A stretch of DNA of 64,000 bases from Actinoplanes missouriensis 431 (GTDB taxonomy: Bacteria; Actinomycetota; Actinomycetes; Mycobacteriales; Micromonosporaceae), in contig NC_017093.1 in assembly GCF_000284295.1 (NCBI RefSeq), forward strand, positions 4,464,001-4,528,000, written 5' to 3'. This document shows, one piece after another, positions 43,286-50,968 of this stretch; within the stretch, counting starts at the first letter, position 1; each line of letters opens with the position of its first letter. Below the pieces are notes generated by a model. The model worked only from the letters and a program-made list of their open reading frames with translations, did not search any database and was not told the DNA's origin. The translations under genes and the position numbers were made by a program.

Positions 43286-43393
43286 TTGAACTTCGCCGTC
43301 TCCCCCGCGGTCGAGTGGCACTTCCGCACGATCTTCACGAAGCTCGGCCTCACCTCCCGCCGCGACCTGGCAACCGCCCTCCGCACCGGCTGA
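43286..43393 (+). pseudogene. Remnant of a LuxR-type regulator (C-terminal HTH end)
   Basis: Codons 43286-43393 read LNFAVSPAVEWHFRTIFTKLG and LTSRRDLATALRTG then stop: this is the last helix pair of a LuxR-family HTH, where VEWHxxxIFxKLGxxSRRxLxxAL is a standard signature. The N-terminal part is absent (the frame before it lies antisense to the protease gene). A truncated relic. Confidence 0.7.
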
Positions 43394-43427
43394 CGCCCCG
43401 CACTTCCTCGCCATCATATGGACGCGA

Positions 43428-43465
43428 CGTTCATTTCTTGGTTAAATGAACTCGTCGTTCATTTC
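43428..43465. promoter_or_regulatory. Probable TetR operator cluster before the SDR-TetR operon
   Basis: CGTTCATTTC occurs twice, at 43428-43437 and 43456-43465, 28 bp apart, and AAATGAA (43444-43450) pairs with TTCATTT (43458-43464) across 7 bp. The arrangement is that of TetR-family operators built from AATGA/TCATT half-sites. It lies 23-60 bp before the SDR start. Confidence 0.6.
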
Positions 43466-43487
43466 AGTGAGTTGCAGGAGGCAGCAC

Positions 43488-44225
43488 ATGTCCACTCAGC
43501 AGAAGCGGGTCGCTCTGGTCACCGGTGGATCCGGGGGCATCGGCCGCGCCGTCGTGGAGCGGCTGTCGCGCGACGGTTTCGCCGTCGCGGTGCACTACGC
43601 CGGGAACGCCGCCCGGGCCGAGCAGATCGCCGGCACGATCACCGGGGCCGGCGGGGCCGCGATCGCCGTCGGCGGTGACGTCGCCGACGAGCAGGCGATG
43701 ACGGCGGCCTTCGACGCCACCGAGGCCGCGTTCGGCGGGATCGACGTGGTCGTCAACACCGCCGGCATCATGCTGCTCTCCCCGATCGCCACCCTCGGCC
43801 TCGACGACCTGGACCGCATGCACCGCATCAACATCCGCGGCACCTTCGTCGTGTCGCAACTGGCGGCCAACCGGGTCCGCGCGGGCGGCGCGATCGTCAA
43901 CTTCTCGACGAGCGTCACCCGGACACAGTTCCCCACGTACGGCGCCTACGTCGCCAGCAAGGCCGCGGTCGAGGCGATGACCCTGGTGCTGGCTCGTGAG
44001 CTGCGCGGCAAGGACATCACGGTGAACGCCGTCGCGCCCGGCCCCACCGCCACTCCCCTGTTCCTGGAGGGCAAGGACGAGACCGCCGTGGCGAACCTCG
44101 CCAAGGCCGCACCGCTGGAGCGCCTCGGTCAGCCCGAGGACATCGCGGAGGCGGTCGCCTTCCTGGCCGGCCCGGCCCGCTGGGTGAACGGCCAGGTGCT
44201 GTTCGCCAACGGCGGCCTCGCCTGA
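43488..44225 (+). CDS. Short-chain dehydrogenase/reductase in a TetR operon
   Basis: 245 residues from ATG 43488 (AGGAGG 6 bases upstream). Motifs: ALVTGGSGGIGRAVVERL (NADP-type), NTAGIMLLSPI, NFSTSVTRTQFPTYGAYVASKAAVEAMT with Ser and YxxxK, and PGPTATPLFLEG. Closest in style to 3-oxoacyl-ACP reductase-like or quinone/aldehyde reductases. Followed after 51 bp by a TetR regulator; the shared upstream operators suggest substrate-inducible repression. Confidence 0.85.
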   Translation: MSTQQKRVALVTGGSGGIGRAVVERLSRDGFAVAVHYAGNAARAEQIAGTITGAGGAAIAVGGDVADEQAMTAAFDATEAAFGGIDVVVNTAGIMLLSPIATLGLDDLDRMHRINIRGTFVVSQLAANRVRAGGAIVNFSTSVTRTQFPTYGAYVASKAAVEAMTLVLARELRGKDITVNAVAPGPTATPLFLEGKDETAVANLAKAAPLERLGQPEDIAEAVAFLAGPARWVNGQVLFANGGLA

Positions 44226-44276
44226 ACCCCCGATACGAGACGAAAGCCAGATCATGTACGAGCGGAGGAACCACAC

Positions 44277-44906
44277 GTGACGCGGCTGCCGGACCCGACC
44301 GAACCGTCCTCGTCCGGGCCGCGGGCACGGGGCCGCGGCCGGCGACCCATCGAGGAGGTCCGCGGCGACGTGCTCGACGCGACCGGACGCATCGTCCTGG
44401 GCGAGGGCATCGCCGGCCTCACCTTCGAGAAGGTCGCCAGGGCCGCCGCCGTCAGCAAGACCACCCTCTACAAACTCTGGCCCTCGCCGAACGCGCTGGC
44501 GCTGGACGCCTACTTCCACGCGGTCGCCGACACGCTCGCTTTCGAGACCACCGACGACGTACGCCGTGACCTGCTCGCCCAGCTGCACAACTTCGCCGCC
44601 GTCATGCGTACGCCCGGCGGCCGGGCCCTGCTGGAGCTGATCGGCGCCGCCCAGACCGATCCGGATCTCGCCGTCGCGTACCGCACCCGGTACTCGGCCG
44701 GCCGCCGGGCGCTCGCCTGCGAGCGGCTGACGCTGGCCCAGGAGCAGGGGCAGATCCGCGGCGACGTGGACGTGCGGGTCCTGGTCGACCAGCTCTGGGG
44801 CGCGGTCTACCACCGGCTGCTGGTCCCCGACGAGCCGGTCACCGACGAGTTCATCGAGGCCCTCGTGGCGAATCTGTTCACCGGGGTCACCCCTGACGGC
44901 CGCTAA
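44277..44906 (+). CDS. TetR-family regulator
   Basis: 209 residues from GTG 44277 (GGAGG 8 bases upstream). N-terminal HTH: RPIEEVRGDVLDATGRIVLGEGIAGLTFEKVARAAAVSKTTLYKLWPSPNALALDAYF, the recognition helix being VSKTTLYKLW. C-terminal ligand domain with QLHNFAAVMRTPGGRALLELIGAAQTDPDLAVAYRTRY as in AcrR-like repressors. It probably represses its own operon with the SDR through the AATGA-type sites upstream. Ligand unknown. Confidence 0.88.
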   Translation: MTRLPDPTEPSSSGPRARGRGRRPIEEVRGDVLDATGRIVLGEGIAGLTFEKVARAAAVSKTTLYKLWPSPNALALDAYFHAVADTLAFETTDDVRRDLLAQLHNFAAVMRTPGGRALLELIGAAQTDPDLAVAYRTRYSAGRRALACERLTLAQEQGQIRGDVDVRVLVDQLWGAVYHRLLVPDEPVTDEFIEALVANLFTGVTPDGR

Positions 44907-44917
44907 GCTCGGCGGCC

Positions 44918-45475
44918 ATGGGAATCCTCACCTTCAGCCTCAACGTCACCCTGGACGGTTGCGTCGACCACCAGGAGGGGATCGCCGACGACGAGACGCA
45001 CGCCCACTTCACGCGCCTGATGGACGAGAGCGGCGCCATGCTCTGGGGCCGCGTCACCTACGAGATGATGGAGGTCTTCTGGCCGGCGGTGGCCCGCGGC
45101 GACGAGGAGGCGCCGCCGGCCATGCGGGAGTGGGCGGAGAAGCTGGAGGCGAAACCGAAGTACGTGGTGTCGTCGACGCGCACGGACTTCCCGTGGACCA
45201 ACAGCCACCACGTCGCCGGTGATCTGCGCGAGGGCGTGCAGAAGCTGAAGGACGCCACCCCGGACGGGGTCCTGCTCGGCAGCGGCCTGCTCGCGACCGA
45301 GCTCGACCGGCTGGACCTGATCGACGAGTACCAGCTGCTCGTCCATCCCCGGATCGCCGGCCACGGGCCGACGCTGTACCAGCGCGGGCTGCCCGGCACG
45401 CGCCGGCTCGAGCTGATCTCCGCGTCGCCGTTCCGCAACGGCGCGGTGGCCATGCACTACCGCCGCGCGCGCTGA
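44918..45475 (+). CDS. RibD C-terminal/DHFR-like reductase family protein
   Basis: 185 residues. Rossmann-like reductase with GILTFSLNVTLDGCVDHQEG, LWGRVTYEMMEVFWPAV, YVVSSTRTDFPWTNSHHV, VLLGSGLLATELDRLDLIDEYQLLVHPRIAGHGPTLYQ. These are the typical segments of the NADPH-dependent DHFR-like group used in riboflavin/lumazine or unknown reductions. No flavin genes nearby. Confidence 0.8.
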   Translation: MGILTFSLNVTLDGCVDHQEGIADDETHAHFTRLMDESGAMLWGRVTYEMMEVFWPAVARGDEEAPPAMREWAEKLEAKPKYVVSSTRTDFPWTNSHHVAGDLREGVQKLKDATPDGVLLGSGLLATELDRLDLIDEYQLLVHPRIAGHGPTLYQRGLPGTRRLELISASPFRNGAVAMHYRRAR

Positions 45476-45487
45476 GCTCCGGGCGGC

Positions 45488-45937
45488 TCATCGGTGCGCG
45501 TGGTGGTACCGGTGCACGACCGCATGCCCCTTGCCGCGTGAGATCAGCCAGCGGTTGATCGGCACGGTCAGCACGAACGCGACAGCCAGGGCGAACGCCA
45601 GCGAGCCCCAGAAGAGGCCGCTGGCCAGCCCGGCCTCCATCGCGCCGGGGACGACGAGCATCACCGCGTTGTCCAGGATCTCCATCACGGCGATCGACAC
45701 GGTGTCGGCGGCGAGGGCGACGCCGAGGGCGGTGCGCAGCGGGAGGCCGTGCGCCAGCAGCGGCCGCATGGTCAGCGCGTAGCCGAAAACGAACGCCAGC
45801 GCGATCGAGAGCACCACGGTGGGTCCGGCATGCCAGCCCAGCGCGGTGCCGATCACCATGCCCAGAATCTCGCCGATGGCGCAGCCGGTCAGGCAGTGCA
45901 GGGTGGCTTGAGCCGCGGAACGCCAGGAAGTCATCAT
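45488..45937 (-). CDS. DUF4396 membrane protein under a CsoR-type operator
   Basis: 149 residues with four membrane helices: CLTGCAIGEILGMVIGTALGW, VVLSIALAFVFGYALTM, LGVALAADTVSIAVMEILDNAVML and LFWGSLAFALAVAFVLTVPI, plus a His-rich tail HAVVHRYHHAHR at the C-terminus that could bind metal. The GCAIGEILGM and DTVSIAVMEILDN segments fit DUF4396. The perfect CATACCCCCCGGGGGTATG site upstream suggests copper control, so a role in copper handling is likely. Inference, not shown. Confidence 0.72.
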   Translation of the reverse strand: MMTSWRSAAQATLHCLTGCAIGEILGMVIGTALGWHAGPTVVLSIALAFVFGYALTMRPLLAHGLPLRTALGVALAADTVSIAVMEILDNAVMLVVPGAMEAGLASGLFWGSLAFALAVAFVLTVPINRWLISRGKGHAVVHRYHHAHR

Positions 45938-45946
45938 GCGTCCAGC

Positions 45947-45963
45947 ATACCCCCCGGGGGTAT
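45947..45963. promoter_or_regulatory. CsoR-like operator ATACCCCCCGGGGGTAT
   Basis: A 17-bp perfect palindrome (8-bp arms around one base) 10 bp upstream of the DUF4396 gene. Alternating ATACCC...GGGTAT pattern is that of CsoR-family repressors, which release DNA when Cu(I) or persulfide binds. No csoR gene is in this window. Confidence 0.65.
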
Positions 45964-46021
45964 GAGTAAGTCCAGCGGAATTCGACTCGTGCCGATGCCT
46001 CGCGCTCCGGGGCCGGGGCGC

Positions 46022-46666
46022 TCAGATGACGCCGTACCGCATGGCGTGGGCGATGATGTGCGAGCGGTTGCGCAGCCGCAACCGCCGGGTGATGGCGTGG
46101 ATGACGCCCTTCACGGTGCGTTCCGAGTAACACAGCTCGGCGGCGATCTCGGTGGTCTCCAGGCCCTCGGCCATCAACCGGATCACGGCGATCTCGCGGG
46201 GCGTCAGCCCGGACGCGGTGAGCCCCGCCTCGTCGAGGACCTGCCGTTGCAGCTCACGCAGATGCTTCAGCAGGTCCCCGACGAGCGGCGGCGGGAGCAG
46301 GCCGTCACCGGCCGCGACAGCGGTCACCGCGCGAACCAGCCGCTCCCCCGTCGCGGCCGCGCGCGGCAGCACCGACTGCACCCGGCACTCCACCGCGAGC
46401 AGCAGCTCGGACTCGTTGATCTCGTCGAGGACCAGCACCACCGGCCGCCGGGTGACGGCCGCCGAGCGGCGCAGCGCCGGCACCACCCGGGCGTCGAGCC
46501 GGTCGGCGGCGAACACCAGCACCTCACCGCCGGCCTCGTCCGGGTCCAGCACCAGCAGCTCGGGCCGGTCGGCGAGCAGCCCGCTCAGCCCGGCCAGGGT
46601 GAGCGGGTCAGTGGCGCGCAGCGAGACGGAGATCTGCGTCGCCGGCGCGACGGCCTGGGTGGTCAT
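46022..46666 (-). CDS. LuxR-family regulator with degenerate receiver
   Basis: 214 residues from ATG 46666. C-terminal HTH: GLTPREIAVIRLMAEGLETTEIAAELCYSERTVKGVIHAITRRLRLRNRSHIIAHAMRYG, a NarL/FixJ-like recognition helix. The N-terminal 120 residues have a CheY-like pattern (VSLRATDPLTLAGLSGLLADR, VLDEINESELLLAVECRVQ) but no Asp at the acceptor position, so phosphorylation is unlikely. The upstream flavoprotein gene ends 67 bp from its start on the same strand. Target unknown; atypical regulators like this are common in streptomycetes. Confidence 0.75.
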   Translation of the reverse strand: MTTQAVAPATQISVSLRATDPLTLAGLSGLLADRPELLVLDPDEAGGEVLVFAADRLDARVVPALRRSAAVTRRPVVLVLDEINESELLLAVECRVQSVLPRAAATGERLVRAVTAVAAGDGLLPPPLVGDLLKHLRELQRQVLDEAGLTASGLTPREIAVIRLMAEGLETTEIAAELCYSERTVKGVIHAITRRLRLRNRSHIIAHAMRYGVI

Positions 46667-46732
46667 GTCGTCCTCCTTCGGAACCTGCTGCGGCAACAGT
46701 GCCGCAGCGGGTGGCGGGAGGCATACGTCGAA

Positions 46733-48352
46733 TCACTGACGATTCAGTGACTGGTGCACCGAGCGGACCGCGCCGGACCCCTCGCCGACCGCGGCGGCGA
46801 CCCGTTTCATCGAGCCGAGCCGCACGTCGCCGGCGGCGAACACACCGGGCACGCTGGTCTCAAACGGCAGCCGGCCGGGCCCATCGGTACGGATGAACCC
46901 GTCCCCGTCCAGCTCCGGCCCGTCCAGCCACGACGTGTCGGCGACCGCGCCGATGAAACTGAACAGCCCCCGGCAGGCGAGCCGCCCGCCCCGGCCGGTC
47001 ACCGTGATCCGGTCCAGGTGCTTCCCGCCGTGCAGCGCGGTGACCTCGGCACCGGTCAGCACCGTGATCCTCGGATCGGCGCGGATCCGCTCGACCAGGT
47101 AGGCCGACATCTTCGCGCCGAGATCGTCACCCCGCACGATCAGGGTGACATGCCGGGCGTACCGGGCCAGGTGCAGCGACGCCTGCCCGGCCGAGTTGGC
47201 GCCGCCGACCACCGCGACCGGCTCACCGGCGACGGTCTGCGCCTCCAGATCGGTCGCGGCGTGATAGATCCCCGCGCCGACGAAGTGGTCCCACCTGCCG
47301 ATCGGCAACGACCGGTACGCGGCGCCGGTCGCGATCAACACGGCCCGCGCCCGGATCCGGGTGCCGTCGCCGAGCACCAGCTCGTGCCCGTCCGGCCCGG
47401 ACCGCAGGGCCGCGACCCCGCACGGGGTGGCGATCTCGGCGCCGAACTTGAGCGCCTGCACGGCCGCCCGGGTGGTCAGATCCAGGCCGCTGAGCCCGAA
47501 CGGGAAGCCCAGGTAATTCTCGATCCGGGCGCTCGTCGCGGCCTGCCCGCCGGTGGCGACCGCGTCGAGCAGCAGCGTGGCGAGCCCCTCCGAGGCGCCG
47601 TAGACCGCGGCGGCCAGCCCGGCCGGTCCGGCACCGACGATCGCCAGGTCGATCACCCCGCGGCCGGTGCTCCGGTACGACAGACCGAGCCGCTCGCTGA
47701 GCACACCCGGCGTGACCCGGCGCAGCGTGGCCCCGGCGGTGAACGCGACGGGCAGGTCGGCGGATCCGAGCCCGGCGTCGCGCAGCGCGGTTCGCCCGGG
47801 CGCTGCCTCGCTGTCCACCCAGAGGTGCGGCAGCCCCTGCCGGGACAGGAAGACCTGCAGGGCGAGACTCTCCCCGGCGCGCGGGTCGCCGACGATGCGG
47901 GTCTCCTGCTCGGCGCTCATCCGCAGCAGCCGGCGGCGGGCCAGGAACGCGCGCAGGAACAGGTCGCCGAGGTCGGTCTGCTGCGCCATCAACCGGCGGA
48001 ACCCACCGTGGTCGATCATCAGCACCGTGCCCGGCTCGGCGACCCGCACCGCGAGGTTGCCGATCTGCCCGGTCAGCAGGCTCAGCTCACCGGCGAACCC
48101 GCCCGGGCCGTAGGTGAGGAACGGCTCCTCGGACACGGCACGGGAGGTCAGTGTGGCCGACTCGCTGATCACGAGATCGCAGTTGGCGTCGCCGATCTCG
48201 TACAGCGGCTGCCCGGCGACCACCGCGACCCGCGTGCCGTAACCGGCGGCCAGGCTCAGCTGCTCGGCGGTGAGCAGCGCGGTCGCGGCCGCCCGCAGAT
48301 CCTCGGTGCGCAGCCCTAGCTCCGGGAACGATGTTGCTGGCAGGTTCGTCAC
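46733..48352 (-). CDS. cNMP-binding domain fused to a TrxR-like flavoprotein lacking CxxC
   Basis: 539 residues. Residues about 20-150 form a cyclic-nucleotide-binding-like domain (LVISESATLTSRAVSEEPFLTYGPGGFAGELSLLTGQIGNLAVRVAEPGTVLMIDH), including the GFAGELSL phosphate-binding cassette. From about 230 the thioredoxin-reductase fold appears: FAD motif VIDLAIVGAGPAGLAAAVYG, GGQAATSARIENYLGFP, and the NADPH motif VAVVGGANSAGQASLHLA. Where TrxR has CATC the sequence is GIYHAATDL, so the disulfide redox centre is missing. It may couple a nucleotide signal to FAD/NAD redox; substrate unknown. Confidence 0.75.
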   Translation of the reverse strand: MTNLPATSFPELGLRTEDLRAAATALLTAEQLSLAAGYGTRVAVVAGQPLYEIGDANCDLVISESATLTSRAVSEEPFLTYGPGGFAGELSLLTGQIGNLAVRVAEPGTVLMIDHGGFRRLMAQQTDLGDLFLRAFLARRRLLRMSAEQETRIVGDPRAGESLALQVFLSRQGLPHLWVDSEAAPGRTALRDAGLGSADLPVAFTAGATLRRVTPGVLSERLGLSYRSTGRGVIDLAIVGAGPAGLAAAVYGASEGLATLLLDAVATGGQAATSARIENYLGFPFGLSGLDLTTRAAVQALKFGAEIATPCGVAALRSGPDGHELVLGDGTRIRARAVLIATGAAYRSLPIGRWDHFVGAGIYHAATDLEAQTVAGEPVAVVGGANSAGQASLHLARYARHVTLIVRGDDLGAKMSAYLVERIRADPRITVLTGAEVTALHGGKHLDRITVTGRGGRLACRGLFSFIGAVADTSWLDGPELDGDGFIRTDGPGRLPFETSVPGVFAAGDVRLGSMKRVAAAVGEGSGAVRSVHQSLNRQ

Positions 48353-48500
48353 CCGGCAACCGTGCCAGCGCCGGCGGCCGGAGCGCTGTACGCGGCGCCG
48401 TTCCCGTCCCGCACGGGCAGGCCCGGTTGCCCGCCGGACCCGGCGACCGTCGCGGCCAGGCCAGCCAGATCATGGAAGTTAACACGTACCCCATGGTGAT

Positions 48501-48527
48501 CTTGATTTTTTTAAGGTAGAACTTGAT
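48501..48527. promoter_or_regulatory. AT-rich promoter with CTTGAT direct repeats
   Basis: CTTGAT at 48501-48506 and 48522-48527, exactly 21 bp (two turns) apart, inside an AT-rich stretch with a run of seven T and TATATG next to the start. A strong contrast with the 70% GC surroundings; likely the promoter of the DUF2089 operon and possibly an autoregulatory site. Confidence 0.45.
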
Positions 48528-48529
48528 AT

Positions 48530-48907
48530 ATGACAGAGCGGGCGATGGACTGGCAGGAACTCACCGACCTCACCCGGGGCCGGCCGTTCGTCGTCGAGCG
48601 GGTGCGCCTGGAAGGCAGCGGCGTCGTGATCGAGGGCGAGTTCGAGCTGCCGCAGCTGGCTCAGCTCGGCGTCGAGGAGCAGGTCTTCGTCACGGCGTTC
48701 GTGCGGTGCCACGGCTCGATCAAGGAGATGGAGCGGATCTTCGGGGTGAGCTACCCGACGATCAAGTCACGGCTGAACCGGATCGCGCAGACGCTCGACT
48801 TCGTCGAGACCGATCCGGCGCCGTCCCGGGCCGAGGTCATCGCCCGGCTGCGGCGCGGCGAGATCACCGCCCAGCAGGCCCTCGCCGAGCTGGACGGTGG
48901 AGCGTGA
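48530..48907 (+). CDS. DUF2089 family protein, first gene of a membrane-stress-type operon
   Basis: 125 residues from ATG 48530, or 120 from the in-frame ATG 48545 which would suit a leaderless transcript. Core FELPQLAQLGVEEQVFVTAFVRCHGSIKEMERIFGVSYPTIKSRLNRIAQTLDFVE is the DUF2089 HTH; the zinc ribbon seen in longer members is missing. C-terminus RRGEITAQQALAELDGG resembles a SHOCT-like helix pair. The stop overlaps the GTG of the next gene (GTGA). The operon continues with a small membrane protein and a SHOCT-like protein, a mix seen in envelope-stress genes. Confidence 0.75.
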   Translation: MTERAMDWQELTDLTRGRPFVVERVRLEGSGVVIEGEFELPQLAQLGVEEQVFVTAFVRCHGSIKEMERIFGVSYPTIKSRLNRIAQTLDFVETDPAPSRAEVIARLRRGEITAQQALAELDGGA

Positions 48908-49164
48908 TACCGCAGCTGGTGACCGTCCGGGTGGACCGGCCGGGGCGCGGGCCGATCCGTGCCTGGGTGCCGGTTCTCCCGGTGGCGCTGCTGCTGTCAC
49001 CCCTGCTGATCGTGGCGGTGGTGGCGGCGGTGATCGCCTGTGTGGTGTTCCGCATCGACGTGGTGCGGGCGTTCGGCGTCGGCTGGCGACTGATCTGCGC
49101 GCTGCCCGGCACCCGGGTCGACGTCCACGAGGGACGCTCGACCCTGCTCGTCAGGATCCGATAG
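48904..49164 (+). CDS. Small membrane protein of the DUF2089 operon
   Basis: 86 residues from GTG 48904 (overlaps the previous stop). One long hydrophobic stretch VPVLPVALLLSPLLIVAVVAAVIACVVF and a second region VVRAFGVGWRLICAL, with an otherwise polar ending RVDVHEGRSTLLVRIR. Function unknown; position suggests it acts with the DUF2089 and SHOCT proteins, 17 bp from the latter. Confidence 0.6.
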   Translation: MIPQLVTVRVDRPGRGPIRAWVPVLPVALLLSPLLIVAVVAAVIACVVFRIDVVRAFGVGWRLICALPGTRVDVHEGRSTLLVRIR

Positions 49165-49181
49165 AACCAGAGGGAGAGACA

Positions 49182-49604
49182 GTGACCGAACAACGCAGAG
49201 ACATCCTCGACATGCTGGCCGAGGGCAAGATCACCGCAGAGGAGGCGGAGCAGCTGATCGCCGCGCTGGAGCGCAACCAGCCGCCGGTGGCCGCGGTCAC
49301 CGAGACCCGGCCCAAGGGCACCGCTAAATATCTGCGCGTCGAGGTGGACACCACCGAGGGCGGCGAGCCGGGGCGGGTCAACGTCCGGGTGCCGCTGCAG
49401 CTGCTGCGGGCCGGTGTGCGGCTCGCCGCGCTGATCCCGCCGCAGGCGCTGACCAAGGCCAACGCCGAGCTGAGCAAGTCGGGCGTCCCGTTCGACCTGA
49501 CGCAGCTCAAGCCGGAGCAGCTGGAGGAGCTGATCGAACACCTCGACGAGGTGACGGTCGAGGTCGACCAGCCGGACAGCAAGGTGCGGGTCTTCTGTGA
49601 GTGA
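49182..49604 (+). CDS. SHOCT-like/LiaX-YvlB N-terminal domain protein
   Basis: 140 residues from GTG 49182 (GGGAGAG 5 bases upstream). Residues 1-30 are the SHOCT-like motif ERRDILDMLAEGKITAEEAEQLIAALE, used in YvlB/LiaX and similar envelope-stress proteins to bind partners. Then a beta-like part KYLRVEVDTTEGGEPGRVNVRVPLQLLRAGVRLAALIPPQAL and a C-terminal acidic helix pair ending RVFCE. No signal or TM segment; probably cytoplasmic. It ends with a strong hairpin. Confidence 0.75.
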   Translation: MTEQRRDILDMLAEGKITAEEAEQLIAALERNQPPVAAVTETRPKGTAKYLRVEVDTTEGGEPGRVNVRVPLQLLRAGVRLAALIPPQALTKANAELSKSGVPFDLTQLKPEQLEELIEHLDEVTVEVDQPDSKVRVFCE

Positions 49605-49605
49605 A

Positions 49606-49635
49606 CCCGGGAGGGTGCTGGAACACCCTCCCGGG
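49606..49635 (+). terminator. Terminator of the DUF2089 operon
   Basis: CCCGGGAGGGTG and CACCCTCCCGGG form a 12-bp perfect stem with a 6-base loop immediately after the operon stop. Confidence 0.75.
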
Positions 49636-49663
49636 GACCGCTGAAACAGCTATCGCGATACTA

Positions 49664-49695
49664 GCCGAGGGCCATCGAATTCGATGGTCCTCGGC
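49664..49695 (-). terminator. Terminator of the SEC-C gene
   Basis: 32-bp near-perfect inverted repeat centred on GAATTC (left arm GCCGAGGGCCATCGAA, right arm TTCGATGGTCCTCGGC, one mismatch), directly after the stop codon of the minus-strand gene. It stands back to back with the terminator of the plus-strand operon. Confidence 0.7.
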
Positions 49696-49696
49696 C

Positions 49697-50683
49697 TCAG
49701 CTGCGGGAACGCGGCAGGCAGCACTTCTTGTACTTCTGGCCGGAGCCGCACCAGCACGGCGCGTTCCGCTCCGGCGGCCAGCTGATCTGCGCGGTTCCGG
49801 ACTCCAGCTGGCGGGCGTACCCCGCGCGGTTCTCCGCGCTTCCCGGGTCGCCGTCACCGGCCAGCGCGGTGAAGCCGGCGACCGAACCCGGCAGCACCGC
49901 CAGATCGGCCCGGCCCGCCCCGGCCAGCCGCACCAGCTCGCGCTCCAGCCGGGCGCGGTGCTCGTCCCAGGTCGTGCCGTACGCCTCGGTCAGCTTGCGC
50001 ACCTCGTCGAACGCGGGCTGCGGCCAGAACACCAGGTCACCGGCCGGCTCCGCGGCCGCGCGGGCGTTCGCGTTCGCGAGCCGGGTCTCCAGCCGCTCGG
50101 CCAGGTTGTCGTGCGCGTCGTGCTGCAGACCCAGCATGTGACGGACCCGGTGCCGCTGCTGCAGCAGGAAGAAAAGCGTCCCTGCGTCCTCCGCGCTGGC
50201 CGGCTCCGCCGTCCCGCCGCGCTCGGCGAGGGCCTCCTTCACCGCCTCGGTCAGCCACTGCTCGGCCTCCCGGCCACGGCCACCGACAGCCAGGGCGGCA
50301 CTCAGGTACGCCGCGGCGTCCGGGAACCGGGTCAACGTGGGGCGCAGCGGCTCCAGCTCGGCCATCGCCTCGTCGCCGCGACCAGCCCGGAACAGCAGCC
50401 GGGCACGCACCGCACGGGCGGTCGCGGCCGGGCTGTCATCCCGCTTGCCGAACGCGTCGACGGCCTGCTCCACATAACGCAGGGCGGCGTCAAGCTTGCT
50501 GCGGCTCTCGGCGATCTCGGCGGCGAGCGTCAACGCCACGCCCGCGTCGTCCGGGTCGGCGAGCCGGCCGGCCTCCGCGGCACTCGCCAGATCGGCGGCG
50601 ACACCGAGCGGGTCGGCGGCACCGAGGGCGGACTCCCGGATCTCGGTCAGGTCTGCACTGGTCAGATCGGATTTCAACGGCAC
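49697..50683 (-). CDS. SEC-C zinc-motif protein with TPR-like N-terminus
   Basis: 328 residues. The C-terminus carries the SEC-C zinc signature NAPCWCGSGQKYKKCCLP, as in SecA tails, which binds zinc and often protein partners. Residues about 40-240 are helical, Ala/Leu rich and look like TPR or similar repeats (AAEIAESRSKLDAALRYVEQAVDAFG, RLLFRAGRGDEAMAELEPLRP). Unknown role; may join ribosome or membrane complexes. The CDS is flanked by a palindromic terminator. Confidence 0.75.
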   Translation of the reverse strand: MPLKSDLTSADLTEIRESALGAADPLGVAADLASAAEAGRLADPDDAGVALTLAAEIAESRSKLDAALRYVEQAVDAFGKRDDSPAATARAVRARLLFRAGRGDEAMAELEPLRPTLTRFPDAAAYLSAALAVGGRGREAEQWLTEAVKEALAERGGTAEPASAEDAGTLFFLLQQRHRVRHMLGLQHDAHDNLAERLETRLANANARAAAEPAGDLVFWPQPAFDEVRKLTEAYGTTWDEHRARLERELVRLAGAGRADLAVLPGSVAGFTALAGDGDPGSAENRAGYARQLESGTAQISWPPERNAPCWCGSGQKYKKCCLPRSRS

Positions 50684-50781
50684 GTGGTCACGCTACTGCG
50701 TTGCGCGCGGGCGCGGCCGTTGATCTGGATCACTCAGCGGGTGCATCGCGGGGCGGGGCGGGGCGGCCCGGGGGCGGGCGT

Positions 50782-50850
50782 GAGTCGCGGGCTCGAGTCA
50801 CGGGCGGGGGTCACGGGCCCGGGTCACGGGCGAGAGTCGCAGGCGCGGGT
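50782..50850. repeat. 13-bp tandem repeat
   Basis: Five or six head-to-tail copies of a 13-bp unit (GAGTCACGGGCGG with G/A and C variants) from 50782 to about 50850, trailing into related GGGTCACG-rich sequence to 50898. It lies in the 652-bp gap 50684-51335, which carries no supported gene. Confidence 0.6.
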
Positions 50851-50968
50851 CACGCTCGGGCGCGGGTCGGGGGCGCGAGGCACGAGCGCGGGTCCCAGAT
50901 CTTGGAAATGCCGACGCCGGCTGGCGCCCAGTGCGGACAAATCGGATGCCCGACAGCACTGAAAGCCA

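Noticed and set aside
46733-48352. Thioredoxin reductase call for the flavoprotein
   Set aside because: The redox CxxC is absent (GIYHAATDL at that place) and a cyclic-nucleotide-binding domain is fused in front, so the standard function does not fit.
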